Below, piece by piece: positions 53,101 to 61,655 of a stretch of DNA of 64,000 nucleotides; position 1 is the first letter of the stretch, and each line of letters opens with the position of its first letter. The notes under the pieces were generated by a model. The model ran no database searches. It had not been told where the DNA came from and saw only the letters and a list, made by a program, of their open reading frames with translations. The position numbers and the translations under genes are program-made. The stretch lies in the NCBI GenBank assembly GCA_947625195.1, contig CANQNK010000011.1:1-64000 (forward strand), in the 5' to 3' direction. The DNA is from an uncultured Clostridia bacterium (GTDB lineage Bacteria > Bacillota > Clostridia > Oscillospirales > Ruminococcaceae).

Positions 53101-54416
53101 GGCTTTGAAGCAGGATCGAACGATTGAGTGCAGCCTTCATCAGAAAACCAGCCCGCGAACTCATATCCCGTAGAAAGAGACGGGTCATCAGGCTTGTTCG
53201 GATTATCGCCACTGTTTGCATACGCCCCGCCGTAAACCGTGTCCTTATCGGGGAAATACAAGGTTACTCTGTAAACCTTATCCTTTACCTCAGTTTCTTC
53301 GGTTGCAAATACAGGATACTCATCCGCCTTAACATAAGCATCACCTTCACCATCAGCCTTTATATTCTGTACCCAGACTGTATCTTCCTTGTGAGCGTCT
53401 TGTAAAAGCCAAGTTACTTCACCATCAGCAAACTGAGCCAAAGACTTAACTTCCGCCTTGCCCTGTTCATCTTTTCCGAAAATTCCGCCGCCTCTGCCTT
53501 CATCAACAGTTCCTTCCAGGTAATAACAGTTTGTGATATTTGATTTCTGGTCGACACCTCCTGAAATTCCTCCGTCACCGAGCGAAGTTGCATTTACGTT
53601 TCCGACTGAATAACAGTTATTTATCGTACCGTAGTTATATCCGGTAATTCCTCCGACAGAGTTATTTCCGTTAACGGTTCCCTCGTTGATACAGTCAGAA
53701 ACTTCACTGCCGGCAGAGATAAATCCTGCGATTCCTCCCAGCGAAGCAGTTCCGGAAATTGCAGCTTTATTGACGCAGCGGGTCAACTTTCCTCCTTCGG
53801 AATTTACTCCGACGATTCCACCTGCACCGAACAGGCCAAATAAAGTACCCATGTATGTACAGTTATCAATAGTGCCTTCGTTGTAAGCCGCTATACCGCC
53901 GATGAACCAGCCTTTACCGAGGTTTCCGTGAAGGGTAAGGTTCTTGATGGTTCCTTTGTTCGTAGCAAAAAGGCCGTAAGAATCACGTCCGCCCACACTG
54001 TTGTTGACAAATCCGTCTATGGTGCAGCCGTTACCGTCAAAGGTACCCGCGAATGCATTTGAATCTGAGTTTCCTCCGATATACTTCCACGGTGTCTGAT
54101 CGGTACTTTGAAGATTTATGTTGCCGGTTAACTTTGCACACGCGTCAATGTTCCTGGTACCTCCGTCCTCAGAATCGTCTAAGCTACCATTTACATAGCC
54201 TGCAAACCACCACATCTCACCTGCTGTGTCAATTTCAAACGGACTGCTTTGAGTTCCATTGCCCTTTTCCGGCTTCTTTATTTCCACCGGAAGATTTGAG
54301 GCTTCGTCCGCTGCTGCAACCATCGAAGCAAACATCTGCTGAGATGATGCAAACAGTGCCGTAATTGCCACCGCCGCTGCGATAAAGCCCGTAGCAAGTC
54401 GTTTAAGTTTAGTCAT
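50103..54416 (-). CDS. Large secreted GLUG / InlB-like / Cys-repeat / dockerin protein
   Basis: A 1437-aa exported protein. Signal peptide LATGFIAAAVAITALFASSQ then QMFASMVAAADE. GLUG-type repeats at about 130-290 (GGIAGFISAGSEVSDC, GGITGYNYGTINNC). Two InlB/Listeria-Bacteroides repeats follow at about 380-518 (YEFAGWFSDEGC; YKFIGWRG). An Ig-like stretch runs to about 718. Twelve Cys modules then form the order [A-B-C-A] three times over about 719-1240, plus a last C-x2-C module (HQCSTCGKMF). A dockerin sits at 1375-1437 (DINGDGNITTAD; DVSKDGKITTTD). The long frame starts at 54530, but ATG 54416 has AAAGGAG 8 bases ahead. It is presumably a dockerin-tethered adhesin or surface protein. Confidence 0.85.
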   Translation of the reverse strand: MTKLKRLATGFIAAAVAITALFASSQQMFASMVAAADEASNLPVEIKKPEKGNGTQSSPFEIDTAGEMWWFAGYVNGSLDDSEDGGTRNIDACAKLTGNINLQSTDQTPWKYIGGNSDSNAFAGTFDGNGCTIDGFVNNSVGGRDSYGLFATNKGTIKNLTLHGNLGKGWFIGGIAAYNEGTIDNCTYMGTLFGLFGAGGIVGVNSEGGKLTRCVNKAAISGTASLGGIAGFISAGSEVSDCINEGTVNGNNSVGGITGYNYGTINNCYSVGNVNATSLGDGGISGGVDQKSNITNCYYLEGTVDEGRGGGIFGKDEQGKAEVKSLAQFADGEVTWLLQDAHKEDTVWVQNIKADGEGDAYVKADEYPVFATEETEVKDKVYRVTLYFPDKDTVYGGAYANSGDNPNKPDDPSLSTGYEFAGWFSDEGCTQSFDPASKPITEDTKAYGKGKLIQYTITYDLKGGAYSAGESNPTEYNIESEDITLKNPIRAGYKFIGWRGTGLTGNTNMNVTIKKGSSGNREYFANFESNNPIGGEIKIGDKNVWGNFSENITFNTYFKTAQDVIITMNNQEVEADKVKIQYYISQTPIKENELDTVEWIDYHPGHSFEITDEGKYIIYAKLSDDNDNIEYVSSSGIIIDMTPPVISGVEDGKAYCKSQTVTVKDENFSYVSVNGTRITWISSDGTFTLSSATANSNQKVVAYDKAGNTTTYNVIVNPSHSLGEVKIVNEIKNTCTTDGSYDRIGFCKLCGVEMFKDTITTKAMGHLFYGGWEEFTSPVCPGDGGKKRQCVRCKFTEVEYGENDGHDWEDTPTIDRQPNCAREGSQSIHCKDCEAVKDSKVIPMTEHTAGAAVNINEVAATCTSGGSYDSVVSCTVCKTELSRTHIITKPLGHTPGERHNDNNNVVLPTCDDAGRHDEVVNCTVCGAEIERHTVTDPAKGHRFGPWEEFTSPDCPGDGGEQRHCLDCGYIEQRNVNPAGHNWSTEYTIDKDPTCTEEGSESIHCIDCGAIKEGTSQTIASTGHTPDEAVIENERPATCSSHGSYDEVIYCKTCNSEISRSTINTNTIPHTPGTEVVTNNVNATCETDGSYDLVVYCEVCEAEIQRTAVTVPASGHSFSEWETVESSSCEGEGGERRTCSVCGYSETRNVSATGHTWDTEYTIDKAPTCTDEGSMSLHCNKCDAIKDSQTISPTGHTPTEAVVENEKAATCTENGAYDSVVYCSVCNEEISRVTEATDVVPHQLVLVEYKAPTADDDGNIEYHQCSTCGKMFADAEGTIELTEESVKIPAGSIKPSMTGTINVLGDDTGAPVDIVITSGGQNVYEGTAENAEYSVPALNVGHYTVTFSREDCAPRSYDVVIDEDAELNLTAELKLYGDINGDGNITTADAAQANAHARGSMTIIGYDFTVLDVSKDGKITTTDYGMINAHAQGVISLW

Positions 54417-54501
54417 TAACTTTACTCCTTTCGTTTTTTCGTGTTTCCCACATTTAATTAAGGAAATAAGGATAAATAACTTGGTACATATCCTTAAGTT
54501 T

Positions 54502-54530
54502 ATTATATTATATATTTGATTTAAAGTCAA
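54502..54530 (-). promoter_or_regulatory. Promoter of the Cys-repeat dockerin gene
   Basis: On the minus strand TTGACT (54530-54525), a 17-base spacer and TATAAT (54507-54502). The leader to the ATG at 54416 is about 80 bases and contains a TTAAGGAT/ATCCTTA hairpin. The remaining gap to 54774 is very AT-rich and shows no gene. Confidence 0.8.
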
Positions 54531-54773
54531 ATAAAAATTTCACTTTTCAGCACTTTCTGTTTTATTTTATTTTTTTTACAAAAGTTTTAACACCAATCCC
54601 CTTTTTTTAGTTTACTTGCCGGTTCTGATATGTCGAAATTTTTTGCTTTTTGTTATAATTTGTCATTTTATCTTTCGTTCTATTTTCCGGTTGGAAATAA
54701 TTTATTATTTTTACGCAATATTTTTTAAAGCATAAGCTCATTCTTTTGGTTTACTTACAAAAGTGCATTACAC

Positions 54774-55637
54774 TTAAATCTCAATATACTCGTCGAGCTC
54801 AACAAGGAGCTCTTGAGAAAAGCCGTCTGCCATCAGCACCTCTCTGATGTTCGTATATCCGCCTATAAGCTCTCTTATCTCTACTATTTCTGCTGCAAGC
54901 TCTTCGTCTATAAGAAGAGATTCTCGTATTTCATCAGCATCTGCTCTGTTGATGTTTACCCGTCTCCTTACAGGAGCTGTCGGCTGCGGCTCTGTTAAAA
55001 CAGATCGGGACTTAACAAATCCGGTCGATGTTGTATGAACACTTCCGGAAGTAGTTGATGAACGTGATGTGGTTTTTCTTGATCCCTGAGTATATGAACG
55101 CTGAGAACTTTGCGCCGTTTCCGCCGGCTGACTTCCAACATCGTTCACTACGTAAAAATATCTCATCAAAATGCCAAGCTTACCCTCGCCGATGCCGTCA
55201 ACATTTAAAAGTTCGTACATACTTTTGAAATCGCCGTGCTGACTTTTATAACTAAGTATATTACCGGCAAGCGTATCTCCTATTCCGGGCACGGCACACA
55301 GCATACCATTATCAGCTTTGTTTATGTCAGCAGGAAAGGTATAGCTTGTTTCCGTTTTTCCTGACGCTGCAACCTCAGCTGACTTACTAACGGTTGTGGT
55401 TGTTTTTCTGAGTTTGGAGGATGTGGTTTTCTCAGTTTTTGTTGCCTTGGTGTCTTTTATGCTTTTAGTGCCGGCATCTGTCACTTCATCGTAGCTTTCA
55501 ATCTTTTCGGAACCGTTCGGAGTTATAATTATTCTGTTGTCCGATGTCTCATCCGCGCTTACAAGATAAATGATCCCAGAAAAAAGTAAAACGGCAGATG
55601 AAACAAGCGCAATAACTCCGTTCTCGCTTATCTTCAT
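54774..55637 (-). CDS. ComEA-like membrane-anchored protein with two HhH regions
   Basis: A 287-aa protein with one N-terminal membrane segment (about 8-25), a Ser/Thr/Lys-rich linker and a helix-hairpin-helix pair at about 110-160 (INKADNGMLCAVPGIGDTLA, LLNVDGIGEGKL). A Ser/Thr/Arg-rich linker precedes a second HhH pair at the C-terminus (VNINRADADEIRESLLIDEE, VLMADGFSQELL). HhH tandems bind DNA in ComEA, the competence receptor. Typical ComEA has one HhH pair and often a SLBB domain; here the SLBB is absent and the pair is doubled. ATG 55637 is chosen over a GTG 3 codons upstream because of AGAGGTG spacing. Confidence 0.78.
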   Translation of the reverse strand: MKISENGVIALVSSAVLLFSGIIYLVSADETSDNRIIITPNGSEKIESYDEVTDAGTKSIKDTKATKTEKTTSSKLRKTTTTVSKSAEVAASGKTETSYTFPADINKADNGMLCAVPGIGDTLAGNILSYKSQHGDFKSMYELLNVDGIGEGKLGILMRYFYVVNDVGSQPAETAQSSQRSYTQGSRKTTSRSSTTSGSVHTTSTGFVKSRSVLTEPQPTAPVRRRVNINRADADEIRESLLIDEELAAEIVEIRELIGGYTNIREVLMADGFSQELLVELDEYIEI

Positions 55638-55830
55638 CACCGTCACCTCTTGTCGAAAAATGTCGATAACTTATAATATCATATAAAAAACCAACTGGGC
55701 AATGTAAAACGATATTGCAGCTGCTCGCATACATTTTCCAATTACTTTTACACTAAACTATTCACATTGATTCACTAAAAAATGGAAACCGAACATAAAA
55801 CCCGGTTGTCTCAAATAAATTCTTAAGAGC

Positions 55831-56418
55831 TTAATTTTTCTTATTTTTCTTATAAACCAGCAGCGACTTTAAGTCTATATTATTGTAACCCACCTTAAAG
55901 AAATAGTAGCAGACTAAAATCATTGAAAACGGCAAAATCATAGCAACGATGATTGACAGCCAAGTTGTGTTTGCAGCAACGGCGGACGCTACACTCGCAT
56001 TTTTCTCCGGGGGATTAAAGTCAAGACTGAATAGATTAAATATCGGCGCAAAAAAAGTGTTTGTAAGATAGTAAACCGCAACCGTGTTTCCGAGTATCTT
56101 AAGCTTTCCCAAAAGCAAAAACACAATAGACAGATAGCTTGGAACTGTGCTTAAAAGACCCATCGTGAATCCAAAGTTTTCACATTCATCAAGGCCGTGA
56201 AAATTCACTTGAGAACGTAAAAAGCTTCCCTGCTTCATCGCATAGTCAGCCAGCAGCATAAGCATAACCAGAAGCTCACATATGCCGAAAACGATATTGT
56301 TAACAAGCCAATATGAACGATAAAAAACCAAATAAAACAAAAAAAGTACAAGGCACATAAAGTCAGCGGTAAGAACCTTCAACAGCACTTTGAGCGCACT
56401 CTTTTTCTTTATACCCAT
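55831..56418 (-). CDS. Membrane protein of unknown function, 195 aa
   Basis: I see no family match. About four membrane segments are predicted: near residues 14-32, 37-57, 85-105 and 152-173. Both ends are basic (MGIKKK; LLVYKKNKKN), as expected for cytoplasmic termini. A short extracytoplasmic or cytoplasmic loop carries FHGLDECENFG. A putative promoter was not clearly seen. It stands alone between the ComEA-like gene and the divergent 71-aa gene. Confidence 0.6.
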   Translation of the reverse strand: MGIKKKSALKVLLKVLTADFMCLVLFLFYLVFYRSYWLVNNIVFGICELLVMLMLLADYAMKQGSFLRSQVNFHGLDECENFGFTMGLLSTVPSYLSIVFLLLGKLKILGNTVAVYYLTNTFFAPIFNLFSLDFNPPEKNASVASAVAANTTWLSIIVAMILPFSMILVCYYFFKVGYNNIDLKSLLVYKKNKKN

Positions 56419-56593
56419 ATTACAGATCCTCCACTTTTAAACAGGCGCGATTATAAAACAACTTAACACTTTTATCATTATACACGATTTTTCAAAATAA
56501 TACAATATTATTTCAAAAGATTTTATTTAATAGTTTTTCTTTTTAACGGGGAAAATATTTTTGCAATGATAAATTTAAAAAGAGGTGAAAAAG

Positions 56594-56809
56594 ATGAACG
56601 ATGAAAAAAATTTAAGACGTTTTCCAAGACATACAAGAGAAGTAAAATTTGACGGAGATGTAAAAATATACGACCCCAAAAACATTACTCCCGTGTTTGA
56701 AACATACGTGGTTACTGACAATTACACGGCAGAGAACGGAAATGTTTACAATCATGATGATGAAAATATAAAGCTTTCAAAGCACTGGGTTGACGAAAAT
56801 CACAAATAG
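56594..56809 (+). CDS. Small hypothetical protein, 71 aa
   Basis: A charged soluble protein with many Asp, Glu, Lys and Asn residues, no Cys and no membrane segment. It is read from ATG 56594 with AGAGGTG 6 bases upstream; a GTG at 56585 is part of that ribosome site. No family recognised. It lies 39 bases ahead of the SDR gene on the same strand and may be cotranscribed. Confidence 0.5.
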   Translation: MNDEKNLRRFPRHTREVKFDGDVKIYDPKNITPVFETYVVTDNYTAENGNVYNHDDENIKLSKHWVDENHK

Positions 56810-56848
56810 AGGTAAAATATCAGTAAGACACAAAAGGGAGTTTTTTAT

Positions 56849-57571
56849 ATGAGGACAGCAGTGATAACGGGCGCTTCCCGAGGAATAGGCAGTAAAGCGG
56901 CAGAGACACTTTCCAAGGCGGGATACCGTGTGATAATAAACTATTTGCATTCTCAATCAAAGGCAAAAGCTCTGGCAGATTCACTGAATGAAGCATATCC
57001 CTTTAAAGCCGACGTCTCAAAGCCTGATGACGTAAAAGCAATGTTTGATTACGTCCGTGATCGGTTCGCAGGCACAGACCTTCTTGTAAACAACGCTGGA
57101 GTTTCACATATCGGAGTATTCCAGCTTATGAGCGATATCGAAATAGACAGGGTGCTTGATATAAACTTAAAGGGCGCAGTTTTATGTTCAAAATACGCCC
57201 TGCCTGATATGATAAAAAAGCACAGCGGCTTAATAATAAACGTAGCTTCAATGTGGGGAGAGGTCGGTGCCTCCTGCGAGGCGGTTTACTCGGCTTCAAA
57301 GGCAGGCATAATCGGATTTACAAAAGCCCTTGCAAAAGAAGTCGGAATGAGCGGAATACGAGTAAACTGCGTAAGCCCCGGCGTTATAGACACCGATATG
57401 AATAAAGATCTCGACAGTTATACTTTATCCTACCTTACACACGAAATCCCGCTCAAGCGAATCGGCTCACCGTCGGAGGTGTCATCTGTGATACGGTTTT
57501 TAGCAAGCGAAGACGCGTCGTATTTAAACGGTATAACCATCGGTATAAACGGAGGAATGGTGATACAATAA
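56849..57571 (+). CDS. SDR oxidoreductase, probable EF-P 5-aminopentanone reductase (YmfI-type)
   Basis: A 240-aa classical short-chain dehydrogenase: TGASRGIG for NADPH, NNAGVS, the Ser-Tyr-Lys triad (NVASMW, YSASKAG) and PGVIDTDMN. The stretch MWGEVGASCEAVYSASKAGI matches the YmfI-type proteins, which reduce 5-aminopentanone on EF-P Lys to 5-aminopentanol in Bacillus, better than typical FabG. No acyl carrier or fatty-acid genes are adjacent, which favours this reading. RBS GGGAG. Confidence in SDR is high; in YmfI moderate. Confidence 0.8.
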   Translation: MRTAVITGASRGIGSKAAETLSKAGYRVIINYLHSQSKAKALADSLNEAYPFKADVSKPDDVKAMFDYVRDRFAGTDLLVNNAGVSHIGVFQLMSDIEIDRVLDINLKGAVLCSKYALPDMIKKHSGLIINVASMWGEVGASCEAVYSASKAGIIGFTKALAKEVGMSGIRVNCVSPGVIDTDMNKDLDSYTLSYLTHEIPLKRIGSPSEVSSVIRFLASEDASYLNGITIGINGGMVIQ

Positions 57572-57675
57572 AGAAATTCCCGCAATTGATGAGAAAACCT
57601 CAAAGAATTGTGCGGGCAGTACTGCCAGGATACATTTTGTAATTTTAAGGGCTTACCCAATAGTTATACTAAAAC

Positions 57676-57698
57676 GGCGCAGGTTATTTACCTGCGCC
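57676..57698 (-). terminator. Terminator after ilvE
   Basis: GGCGCAGGT (57676-57684) and ACCTGCGCC (57690-57698) form a 9-bp GC-rich stem with a 5-base loop, followed by GTTTTAG on the minus strand. Positioned 22 bases past the ilvE stop. Confidence 0.8.
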
Positions 57699-57719
57699 GC
57701 CGTAATTTAAAGCTTAAAA

Positions 57720-58793
57720 TCAGTCCTTTAAAGGTACGATCCAACCAAACTCATCGGGAATCTTTCCCCACTGCATTCCTGTCATTGTATCGTAAAGCAT
57801 CTGAGAAACCTTTCCTATCTTGTTGTCGTTTATCGTCATAATCTTGTCGCCCCACTTTAAGTGTCCGACAGGAGAAATAACTGCGGCTGTTCCCGTTCCG
57901 AAAACTTCGTCAAGCTTACCTTCATCGTAAGCCTTTGCGATTTCATCAATTGCAATTCTTCTTTCAGAAACCTTAAGTCCCTTTTTCTTACAGATCTCAA
58001 TGGCCGATTTTCTCGTAATTCCCGGCAGCACCGAGCCCGTAAGCAGCGGAGTAACAACCTCTCCGTCGATAACGAAGAATATGTTCATCGAGCCTACCTC
58101 TTCAACATACCTCTGCTCAACGCCGTCAAGCCAAAGAACCTGTTCGTAATCCTGCTGATGAGCTTCCTCTTGTCCCGCAAGAGAAATAGCATAGTTCGCG
58201 GCTGTTTTTGCAAATCCCGTTCCGCCCCTAACAGCTCTTACATACTTGCTTTCAACGTAGATTTTAACAGGGTTAAGTCCCGTTGAATAATAAGCACCGG
58301 AGGGAGAAAGAATAATCATAAACAGATAGTGATCTGCAGGCTTAACTCCAACGTACGGATCTGTTGCAAAAATAAATGGCCTTATGTAAAGCGCGGCTCC
58401 TTCAGTGTGAGGCACCCATTCCTCCTCTACCTTAAGAAGCTCCTTTAATGCGTAAAGACAAAATTCCTCGTCGATCTGAGGAATAACCATTCTCTGCGCC
58501 GAAACGTTCATTCTCTTGAAGTTTTCATCGGGTCTGAAAAGCTGAACACTGCCGTTGGCGGTTCTGTAAGCCTTAAGTCCTTCAAAAATCTCCTGACCAT
58601 AGTGAAGACACATAGCAGCCGGCGAAAGCTCAACATTACCAAACGGAACTATTCTGGCGTTGTTCCAGCCCTTTCCCTCGTCGTAATTCATCACAAACAT
58701 ATGGTCTGTAAAAATGTGACCGAAACCAAGTTTGGTTTCATCCTTAGGTTTTTCCTTTAAATTCTCAGAAAGCTCGTATTTGATTTCAAGCAT
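57720..58793 (-). CDS. ilvE: Branched-chain-amino-acid aminotransferase
   Basis: A 357-aa class IV PLP aminotransferase of the long BCAT type. FGNVELSPAAMCLHYGQEIF, FEGLKAYRT, the PLP-Lys region in KYVRAVRGGTGFAKTAANYA, EEVGSMNIFFVI and GTAAVISPVG fit the family. It converts branched 2-oxoacids to Val, Leu and Ile with glutamate. It is one gene, with its own promoter and terminator. Confidence 0.96.
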   Translation of the reverse strand: MLEIKYELSENLKEKPKDETKLGFGHIFTDHMFVMNYDEGKGWNNARIVPFGNVELSPAAMCLHYGQEIFEGLKAYRTANGSVQLFRPDENFKRMNVSAQRMVIPQIDEEFCLYALKELLKVEEEWVPHTEGAALYIRPFIFATDPYVGVKPADHYLFMIILSPSGAYYSTGLNPVKIYVESKYVRAVRGGTGFAKTAANYAISLAGQEEAHQQDYEQVLWLDGVEQRYVEEVGSMNIFFVIDGEVVTPLLTGSVLPGITRKSAIEICKKKGLKVSERRIAIDEIAKAYDEGKLDEVFGTGTAAVISPVGHLKWGDKIMTINDNKIGKVSQMLYDTMTGMQWGKIPDEFGWIVPLKD

Positions 58794-58833
58794 ATTTTAT
58801 CCTTCTTTCCTGATAGATTTTTCTGACGGATAT

Positions 58834-58862
58834 ATTATACACCCGTTCGCATTAAAATGCAA
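58834..58862 (-). promoter_or_regulatory. Promoter of ilvE
   Basis: On the minus strand TTGCAT (58862-58857), a 17-base spacer and TATAAT (58839-58834). No leader-peptide or T-box features were seen between it and the ATG at 58793. Confidence 0.75.
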
Positions 58863-58987
58863 GTTGCAAAGCCTAAATATTCATATTTTTAGAGCTTCAG
58901 CTTTCTATCGTTTGATATTCTTTATTGAAAAGATCGTATAATTTTTAAAATGCAGCTTTTATCCAGTTTAATTTCATTTTCAAGGAA

Positions 58988-59719
58988 TTACTCCTCCGGC
59001 AATTCCCAGTTGTGAAAAACGTGCTGCACGTCGTCGTTTTCCTCAAGCGCGTCAAGCAAAAGTCCCATCTTTTTAATGGAGTCTTCATCAGTCAGCTGAG
59101 TATATGTAGAGGGCACCTGAGCTGCCTCGGCTGATATAACGCTGTATCCCATTTCCTTAAGAGCCTCTGCCGCCTTGAATACGTCTGCCGGCTCCGTGGT
59201 TATCTCGGCCTCATCTGAGTCAACATCAAAGTCAGACGCTCCGGCTTCAAAAACGTCCTCCATAAGCTTTTCCTCGTCTACGCCCTCTGCGTCCAGCAGA
59301 ATAACTCCCTTTTGAGAGAACATAAACGATACGCAACCGGTCGTTCCGAGGTTTCCGCCAAACTTGTCAAAGTAGTGACGAATATCGCCCGCGGTTCTGT
59401 TTTTATTATCGGTAAGGCATTCAACGATAACCGCCACACCGTTCGGACCATAGCCCTCATACACGAGAGTTTCGTAATTGTTCTTATCTCCCTCTCCTGC
59501 CGCTTTTTTTATCATCCTGTCGATATTGTCGTTGGGAACGTTGTTGCTCTTTGCCTTTTGTATAAGGTCTCTCAGCCTTGAGTTGTTTGCGGGGTCGGGA
59601 CCGCCCTCCTTAACGCACACCATGATCTCTCTGCCTATTTTCGTAAAAATCTTAGCCTTTGCAGCGTCGTTACCCTCTTTTTTTCTTTTAATGTTAGCCC
59701 ACTTTGAATGTCCAGACAT
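58988..59719 (-). CDS. YebC/PmpR-family regulatory or translation factor
   Basis: A 243-aa protein with the full family signature: MSGHSKWANIKRKK at the start, RDLIQKAKSNNVPNDNIDRM, YEGYGPNGVAVIVECLTDN, and NLGTTGCVSFMF. YebC proteins bind DNA as transcription regulators in some species; recent work ties some homologues to relief of ribosome stalling. The length matches YebC_I. Upstream region 59720-59896 is shared with the divergent HATPase gene. Confidence 0.94.
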   Translation of the reverse strand: MSGHSKWANIKRKKEGNDAAKAKIFTKIGREIMVCVKEGGPDPANNSRLRDLIQKAKSNNVPNDNIDRMIKKAAGEGDKNNYETLVYEGYGPNGVAVIVECLTDNKNRTAGDIRHYFDKFGGNLGTTGCVSFMFSQKGVILLDAEGVDEEKLMEDVFEAGASDFDVDSDEAEITTEPADVFKAAEALKEMGYSVISAEAAQVPSTYTQLTDEDSIKKMGLLLDALEENDDVQHVFHNWELPEE

Positions 59720-59896
59720 AAACTTAAACTCCTTTTCTTTTTACCTATCTTTAAATATTCTAATACAATTTTTATAATTAGTCAAGAGGCGTATAATATA
59801 TGAAAATTTATTTGATAAATTTGTTGTATTTTTTGTTAAAGTGTGATAAAATGTCAATAAGTAGTTATCGGTCTTCTTCGGGTAAGGAGTAGTAAA

Positions 59897-61000
59897 ATGA
59901 AAAGCAGTAAGCTAGAAACTTTAAAAAACGTATATTCTCGCTCGGATACAAAAACTGCGGTGTTTAACGAAAATATAAAATTGCTCTGGTCAAACGACAC
60001 CGATTTTTTTTCTGAAATAGAAAACATAAGCTTTTATACTCCCGAAATATACAAGATAGGAATTGCCGGAAGTATAGGTATAAAAGATCTTGAGCATGAG
60101 ACGGAAATGCTTATGCATACAAAGCTTCAAGTATGTCCTGTAAGAGTTATTCCGCTGTTTGAAAACAATTTGCCCGACGGTTTTATAGTAGAATGCGTTG
60201 ATGTTTTAACTGCTATATCAAAGCTAAACTCATCCTACTCTGCCGTTGGGCTTACCAAGTATCTTTCTCTTGTCAGAGAAATAGCAAGTGCAGTTGCATT
60301 TTCAAGCGAATCGTTAAAAAATGATTTGGAAAGAATTGATCAGTACGATCTGGCAAACAAAGCGGATCTAATGTCAAATTCGTCTTACAAAGCGCTGTCA
60401 TCCGTTGCAAACCTTGAGGAGCTGATAAATTACTCTTCCAAAAGCTTTAATATACAGACAGCCTCTCTTTCTGAGTTTGTTGAAAACATTGTTCACGCCG
60501 TTATTCCTAAAGTTATTCAAAGCTACGTTAAAATACGATGCGATATAGAAGAAGGCATTACAGCCACGCTTGACTTTGACAGGCTTTTAAGAGTTATACT
60601 AAACCTGATTTCAAATGCCATAATATACAACATAAGCGAGCAAAAGGAAATATATATAAGGCTTTCCCTTATCGGTGAAAACGCCGCTCTTTCAATAACC
60701 GACAACGGCGTGGGAATAGACAGCGATACCGCAAAACTTTTATTCGTCCCGTTTGCCATGTCAGATATGGCTAAAAGCAATGAGGGCCTGGGTCTTACCA
60801 TAGCAAAACTTTTCTGCGATGAGTTTTCCTCATCGCTTACGTACACAACCAAAAAAAACGAGGGAACTACCGTTACCTTAAGTATTCCCGCAAGCAAAAT
60901 TACCTTAAAGCTTAAATCTCCTATAAGCGGTTATCTTTTTGAAAGATACTCTCCCGTTGACATATATCTTTATAAGACAAAGCTCAGCTTAAAGCCATAA
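59897..61000 (+). CDS. HATPase-domain protein with no visible phosphoacceptor His
   Basis: A 367-aa soluble protein. The C-terminal half has histidine-kinase ATPase boxes: N box LRVILNLISNAII, G1 ITDNGVGID, F-P-F-like FVPFAMSD and G2 EGLGLTIAKLF. In front lies a helical pair that should be the DHp dimerisation domain (VREIASAVAFSSESLKNDLE and the next helix), but the H-E/D-x-x-x-P phosphoacceptor is absent. The N-terminal 110 residues look PAS-like. No response regulator is nearby. It may be a pseudokinase or act as an anti-sigma-type kinase. RBS AAGGAG. Confidence 0.75.
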   Translation: MKSSKLETLKNVYSRSDTKTAVFNENIKLLWSNDTDFFSEIENISFYTPEIYKIGIAGSIGIKDLEHETEMLMHTKLQVCPVRVIPLFENNLPDGFIVECVDVLTAISKLNSSYSAVGLTKYLSLVREIASAVAFSSESLKNDLERIDQYDLANKADLMSNSSYKALSSVANLEELINYSSKSFNIQTASLSEFVENIVHAVIPKVIQSYVKIRCDIEEGITATLDFDRLLRVILNLISNAIIYNISEQKEIYIRLSLIGENAALSITDNGVGIDSDTAKLLFVPFAMSDMAKSNEGLGLTIAKLFCDEFSSSLTYTTKKNEGTTVTLSIPASKITLKLKSPISGYLFERYSPVDIYLYKTKLSLKP

Positions 61001-61009
61001 CAAATAAAC

Positions 61010-61046
61010 GGCTCTATACTAAAACTTTGGGTGACCAAGTAGAGCC
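61010..61046. repeat. Inverted repeat after the HATPase gene
   Basis: GGCTCTA (61010-61016) and TAGAGCC (61040-61046) enclose a 23-base loop. No T-run follows. It may be a boundary or weak terminator at the start of the right-hand accessory segment. Confidence 0.4.
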
Positions 61047-61111
61047 TGAGAAAAAATCAGAGCATATCTGGTATAAATCCGTTAAAATCAAAATGATACA
61101 AGCAGCCACCT

Positions 61112-61145
61112 GAAGGAGAGGCTCCGTAAGGAAGTCCTCTCCTTC
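61112..61145. repeat. Strong hairpin upstream of tnpV
   Basis: GAAGGAGAGG (61112-61121) and CCTCTCCTTC (61136-61145) pair perfectly over 10 bp, followed by GGCTTTTGT. It could act as a terminator or be part of the mobile element that carries tnpV. Confidence 0.5.
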
Positions 61146-61211
61146 GGCTTTTGTAATCAGCCAGAGTGGTTAAATTTGTAGGTATAATCACAATTTATGG
61201 AGGATTACACG

Positions 61212-61589
61212 ATGAACAGACAAATTGCTGATGAAAAGACGGGCATTGGCTACACCCTGCAAGCCAACTATTATCTGCCCAATTTTGCATTACCCGCCGA
61301 GGAAGAACAGCCTATAGGGATTTGGAGAGAGCGGCACAGGCGGTATTTGAAAGAACACCACCACATTCTGTACTACAACCTGATGACTGCCTGCAAGCTG
61401 AATATCTATCTTGCTGATATTGACCGACAGGCAGAGGAAATGTTCTTCCAGCTGGTACAACAGATGGCAATGCGTAAAGGCGTGACCGAAGCGCTCAAAG
61501 CGCAAGACCAAATGGCGTTGATTGAGAGTATGAACAATATCCGAAACAGGGCGATGGAGGTAGTAAATACAGAAATAATTAGTATGTAA
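61212..61589 (+). CDS. TnpV-family transposon-encoded protein
   Basis: A 125-aa protein that matches TnpV of Tn4451-type and related clostridial mobile elements: DEKTGIGYTLQANYYLPNF, RERHRRYLKEHH, ILYYNLMTACKLNIYLADID and the C-terminal M-E-V-V-N-x-E-I. The role of TnpV is not known. ATG 61212 is preferred over 61197 because GGAGG overlaps the upstream ATG and is 8 bases from this one. It marks the right-hand segment as horizontally acquired DNA. Confidence 0.85.
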   Translation: MNRQIADEKTGIGYTLQANYYLPNFALPAEEEQPIGIWRERHRRYLKEHHHILYYNLMTACKLNIYLADIDRQAEEMFFQLVQQMAMRKGVTEALKAQDQMALIESMNNIRNRAMEVVNTEIISM

Positions 61590-61594
61590 TATCG

Positions 61595-61635
61595 GCGGAT
61601 AGTGTAAATCGATTTTACGCTATCCGCTTTTTCTT
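61595..61635 (+). terminator. Terminator after tnpV
   Basis: GCGGATAGTGTAAA (61595-61608) pairs with TTTACGCTATCCGC (61614-61627) with one G-U pair, followed by TTTTTCTTT. Confidence 0.85.
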
Positions 61636-61655
61636 TGAAAAAATCATTAATGATA

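Noticed and set aside
50404-53886. Several plus-strand open frames within the Cys-repeat dockerin gene
   Set aside because: They are mirror frames of a repetitive minus-strand gene, with no ribosome sites and no protein-like features.
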